Shown here: positions 4,808-6,120 of the stretch, piece by piece
How the letters are laid out: the number at the start of each line of letters is the position of its first letter
How positions within the stretch are numbered: the first letter of the stretch is position 1
Assembly: GCA_018829425.1 (NCBI GenBank)
Contig: JAHJUA010000053.1
Location: 1-6,120, forward strand
Direction of reading: 5' to 3'
Length of the DNA: 6,120 bases
From: Nanobdellota archaeon
Lineage (GTDB): Archaea > Nanobdellota > Nanobdellia > Pacearchaeales > GW2011-AR1
Translations under genes and position numbers: made by a program
Notes under the pieces: generated by a model
Told to the model about the DNA's origin: nothing
The model's input: only the letters and a program-made list of their open reading frames with translations
Databases searched by the model: none

Positions 4808-6120
4808 ATGGAAAATAAAGAGGGATTGAGCAAAAAGAAAATTATTGTATTTTCAATTTTGGCATTTGGAATTCTAGTTCTTGCGTTTTTGGTTAATGTG
4901 AAAAATGTTAATGCGGTAGAACCTTCGACACAGGAAGCTTTTGTTTGCGCGGAAAGAACTATTAGCGGCGCGTGGTGTCAGAATGTTCCTGAAAGCGAGG
5001 CCGATTATCCAAATTATAGAAAAGCGCCGACATCTTGCAGTTCAACTTCATTCTGTAAACCTGGAACGTGCGTCGATAGTTTTGAGGGACTTTGTCAAGG
5101 AAACACGCCACAGATAGTTTGTGAAGATAACGGAGGGATTTGGAGCACGAAGAAGCCGACTGAAATTCCACAATGTGGTTTAGGTTGCTGTTTCATCGGC
5201 GACGATGCGAGCTTTGTTACGCAAACTCGTTGTTCAACACTTTCTGCAGCATATGGGATAAATACTGAATTTGATAAAAGAATAAAAAGCGAGGTTCAAT
5301 GCATTGAGAGCGCATTTCCAAAAGAAAGAGGCGCATGTGTTATTGACGACGACTTTCAAAGGAATTGCAAACTCACGACGAGGGAAGAATGCCAGACTAT
5401 TCAAGGAACGTCGGGTGACGGAACGGACGTTGAATTCAATGGAGGGTTCTTATGTTCTGCCGAAGCTTTAGGAACTGTTTGCGGACCAACTGGAGGAGCA
5501 ACACCTGATAAAGTTAGGACTATGCTTGTTAATGGAAGAGATGAAGTTTACTTTGCTGACAGTTGTGGAAACCAAGCGAATGTTTATGATGCTTCAAGAA
5601 TAAAAGACCAAGAATATTGGACTAAAATAATAAAACCGGAGGACAGTTGCAAACTAACTTACGATAGTAATGAAAATCCTAAGAACTCGGCAACATGTGG
5701 AAGCTGCAAATATTCTGATGGAAGCATCGGAAAAACGTATGTGAAAAATGAACCTATAACGCCTATCCCGCCCCAATATGGAAACTTTGTCTGCGCTCAA
5801 TTAAGTTGCAAGTGGGAAGGAAAAACGTATCAGCACGGAGAATCATGGTGTTCAAGCACGGCGAATTCAGGATTGGAAAATAATCCTGGTGCTGAAAGCG
5901 CACGACTCCTTTGCCAGTTTGGCGAATTCAGCGTTGAGAGTTGTTCTCTTAGTTCTTCTGTTGGAAGAAACAAAGTTTGCATGGAGGAAATTATCGACGA
6001 TAAAACCGATGATGGATTCAACTTCGCAGGATGCAGAATAAACAGATGGCAGTTTTGTGTTCTTCAAGATAATAAAAAAGATTGTGAAAATGCAGATCAA
6101 AGAGATTGTAAATGGGCTCC
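4808..6120 (+). CDS. Cysteine-rich secreted protein, N-terminal part (runs off right edge)
   Basis: The frame is open from ATG 4808 to the window end (437 complete codons), so the C terminus is missing. After a basic start, a hydrophobic helix (11-30) ends in NAVEP near 35-39, which can be a signal peptide or an anchor. The remainder holds 31 cysteines, all beyond the hydrophobic segment, including CGLGCC (123-128) and CGSC (297-300). This points to a disulfide-stabilised outer protein; metal binding through some cysteines is the alternative. The last third has a spaced pattern: WC (347-348), GAESARLLCQFGE (361-373), ESC, VC, then CRINRWQFC (409-417) and DCENADQRDCKW (425-436). I recall this order as conserved in large unnamed DPANN surface proteins. 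Upstream parts (GTCVDSFEGLCQGNT, 86-100, and the segment around GCC) also look familiar from the same proteins. No enzyme domain is recognised. There is no promoter or clear ribosome site; it follows the pilin-like gene by one base and is probably translationally coupled to it. Confidence 0.85.
   Translation, partial: MENKEGLSKKKIIVFSILAFGILVLAFLVNVKNVNAVEPSTQEAFVCAERTISGAWCQNVPESEADYPNYRKAPTSCSSTSFCKPGTCVDSFEGLCQGNTPQIVCEDNGGIWSTKKPTEIPQCGLGCCFIGDDASFVTQTRCSTLSAAYGINTEFDKRIKSEVQCIESAFPKERGACVIDDDFQRNCKLTTREECQTIQGTSGDGTDVEFNGGFLCSAEALGTVCGPTGGATPDKVRTMLVNGRDEVYFADSCGNQANVYDASRIKDQEYWTKIIKPEDSCKLTYDSNENPKNSATCGSCKYSDGSIGKTYVKNEPITPIPPQYGNFVCAQLSCKWEGKTYQHGESWCSSTANSGLENNPGAESARLLCQFGEFSVESCSLSSSVGRNKVCMEEIIDDKTDDGFNFAGCRINRWQFCVLQDNKKDCENADQRDCKWA

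Noticed and set aside
5830..6100. Minus-strand open frames at the right end, and a similar one at 4962-5171
   Set aside because: They overlap the Cys-rich gene, have no motif or promoter, and break off at random points.

Overview
This window looks like chromosomal DNA of a small-genome DPANN archaeon of the Woesearchaeota/Pacearchaeota type. The reasons are an archaeal PCNA, a single-chain PriS/PriL-type primase, promoters of the archaeal TATA type placed for leaderless mRNAs, and three secreted or membrane-anchored protein families that I recognise, from memory only, as typical of unnamed DPANN proteins. The lineage call is inference; no rRNA or tRNA gene is present.

Layout, left to right. 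(1) On the minus strand, from position 515 running off the left edge, is the N-terminal part of a secreted Cys-containing alpha/alpha-toroid-like protein. (2) A minus-strand lipoprotein gene (619-1185) carries two copies of a domain that each end in an EF-hand-like loop. It is bracketed by a 43-45 bp near-perfect direct repeat (533-577 and 1206-1248). The right copy contains the end of the primase gene, and both copies contain the promoter of the gene that follows. (3) The replication core is a minus-strand primase (1236-2648) divergent from a plus-strand PCNA gene (2738-3469), with 89 bp of shared regulatory DNA between them. (4) A convergent minus-strand membrane methyltransferase of the ICMT/PEMT type (3466-3912) shares its stop region with PCNA. 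(5) A plus-strand operon follows: a pilin-like anchored protein (4018-4806) and, one base later, a very Cys-rich secreted protein (4808 to the right edge).

The primase makes primers and PCNA clamps the polymerase, so the two core genes serve one machine and share a control region. The genes on both sides encode envelope or exported proteins with many cysteines, which suggests disulfide-stabilised surface structures. The lipoprotein and methyltransferase genes use Leu codons TTA/CTA far more than their neighbours (12 of 22 in each, against 3 of 50 in PCNA plus the pilin-like gene), so both look like later arrivals.

All six genes with their own promoter have a TATA-like box centred 25.5-26.5 nt before the start codon, which places transcription start at the start codon itself. 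There is no intergenic stretch over 300 bp, and I saw no RNA gene, CRISPR array or transposase.
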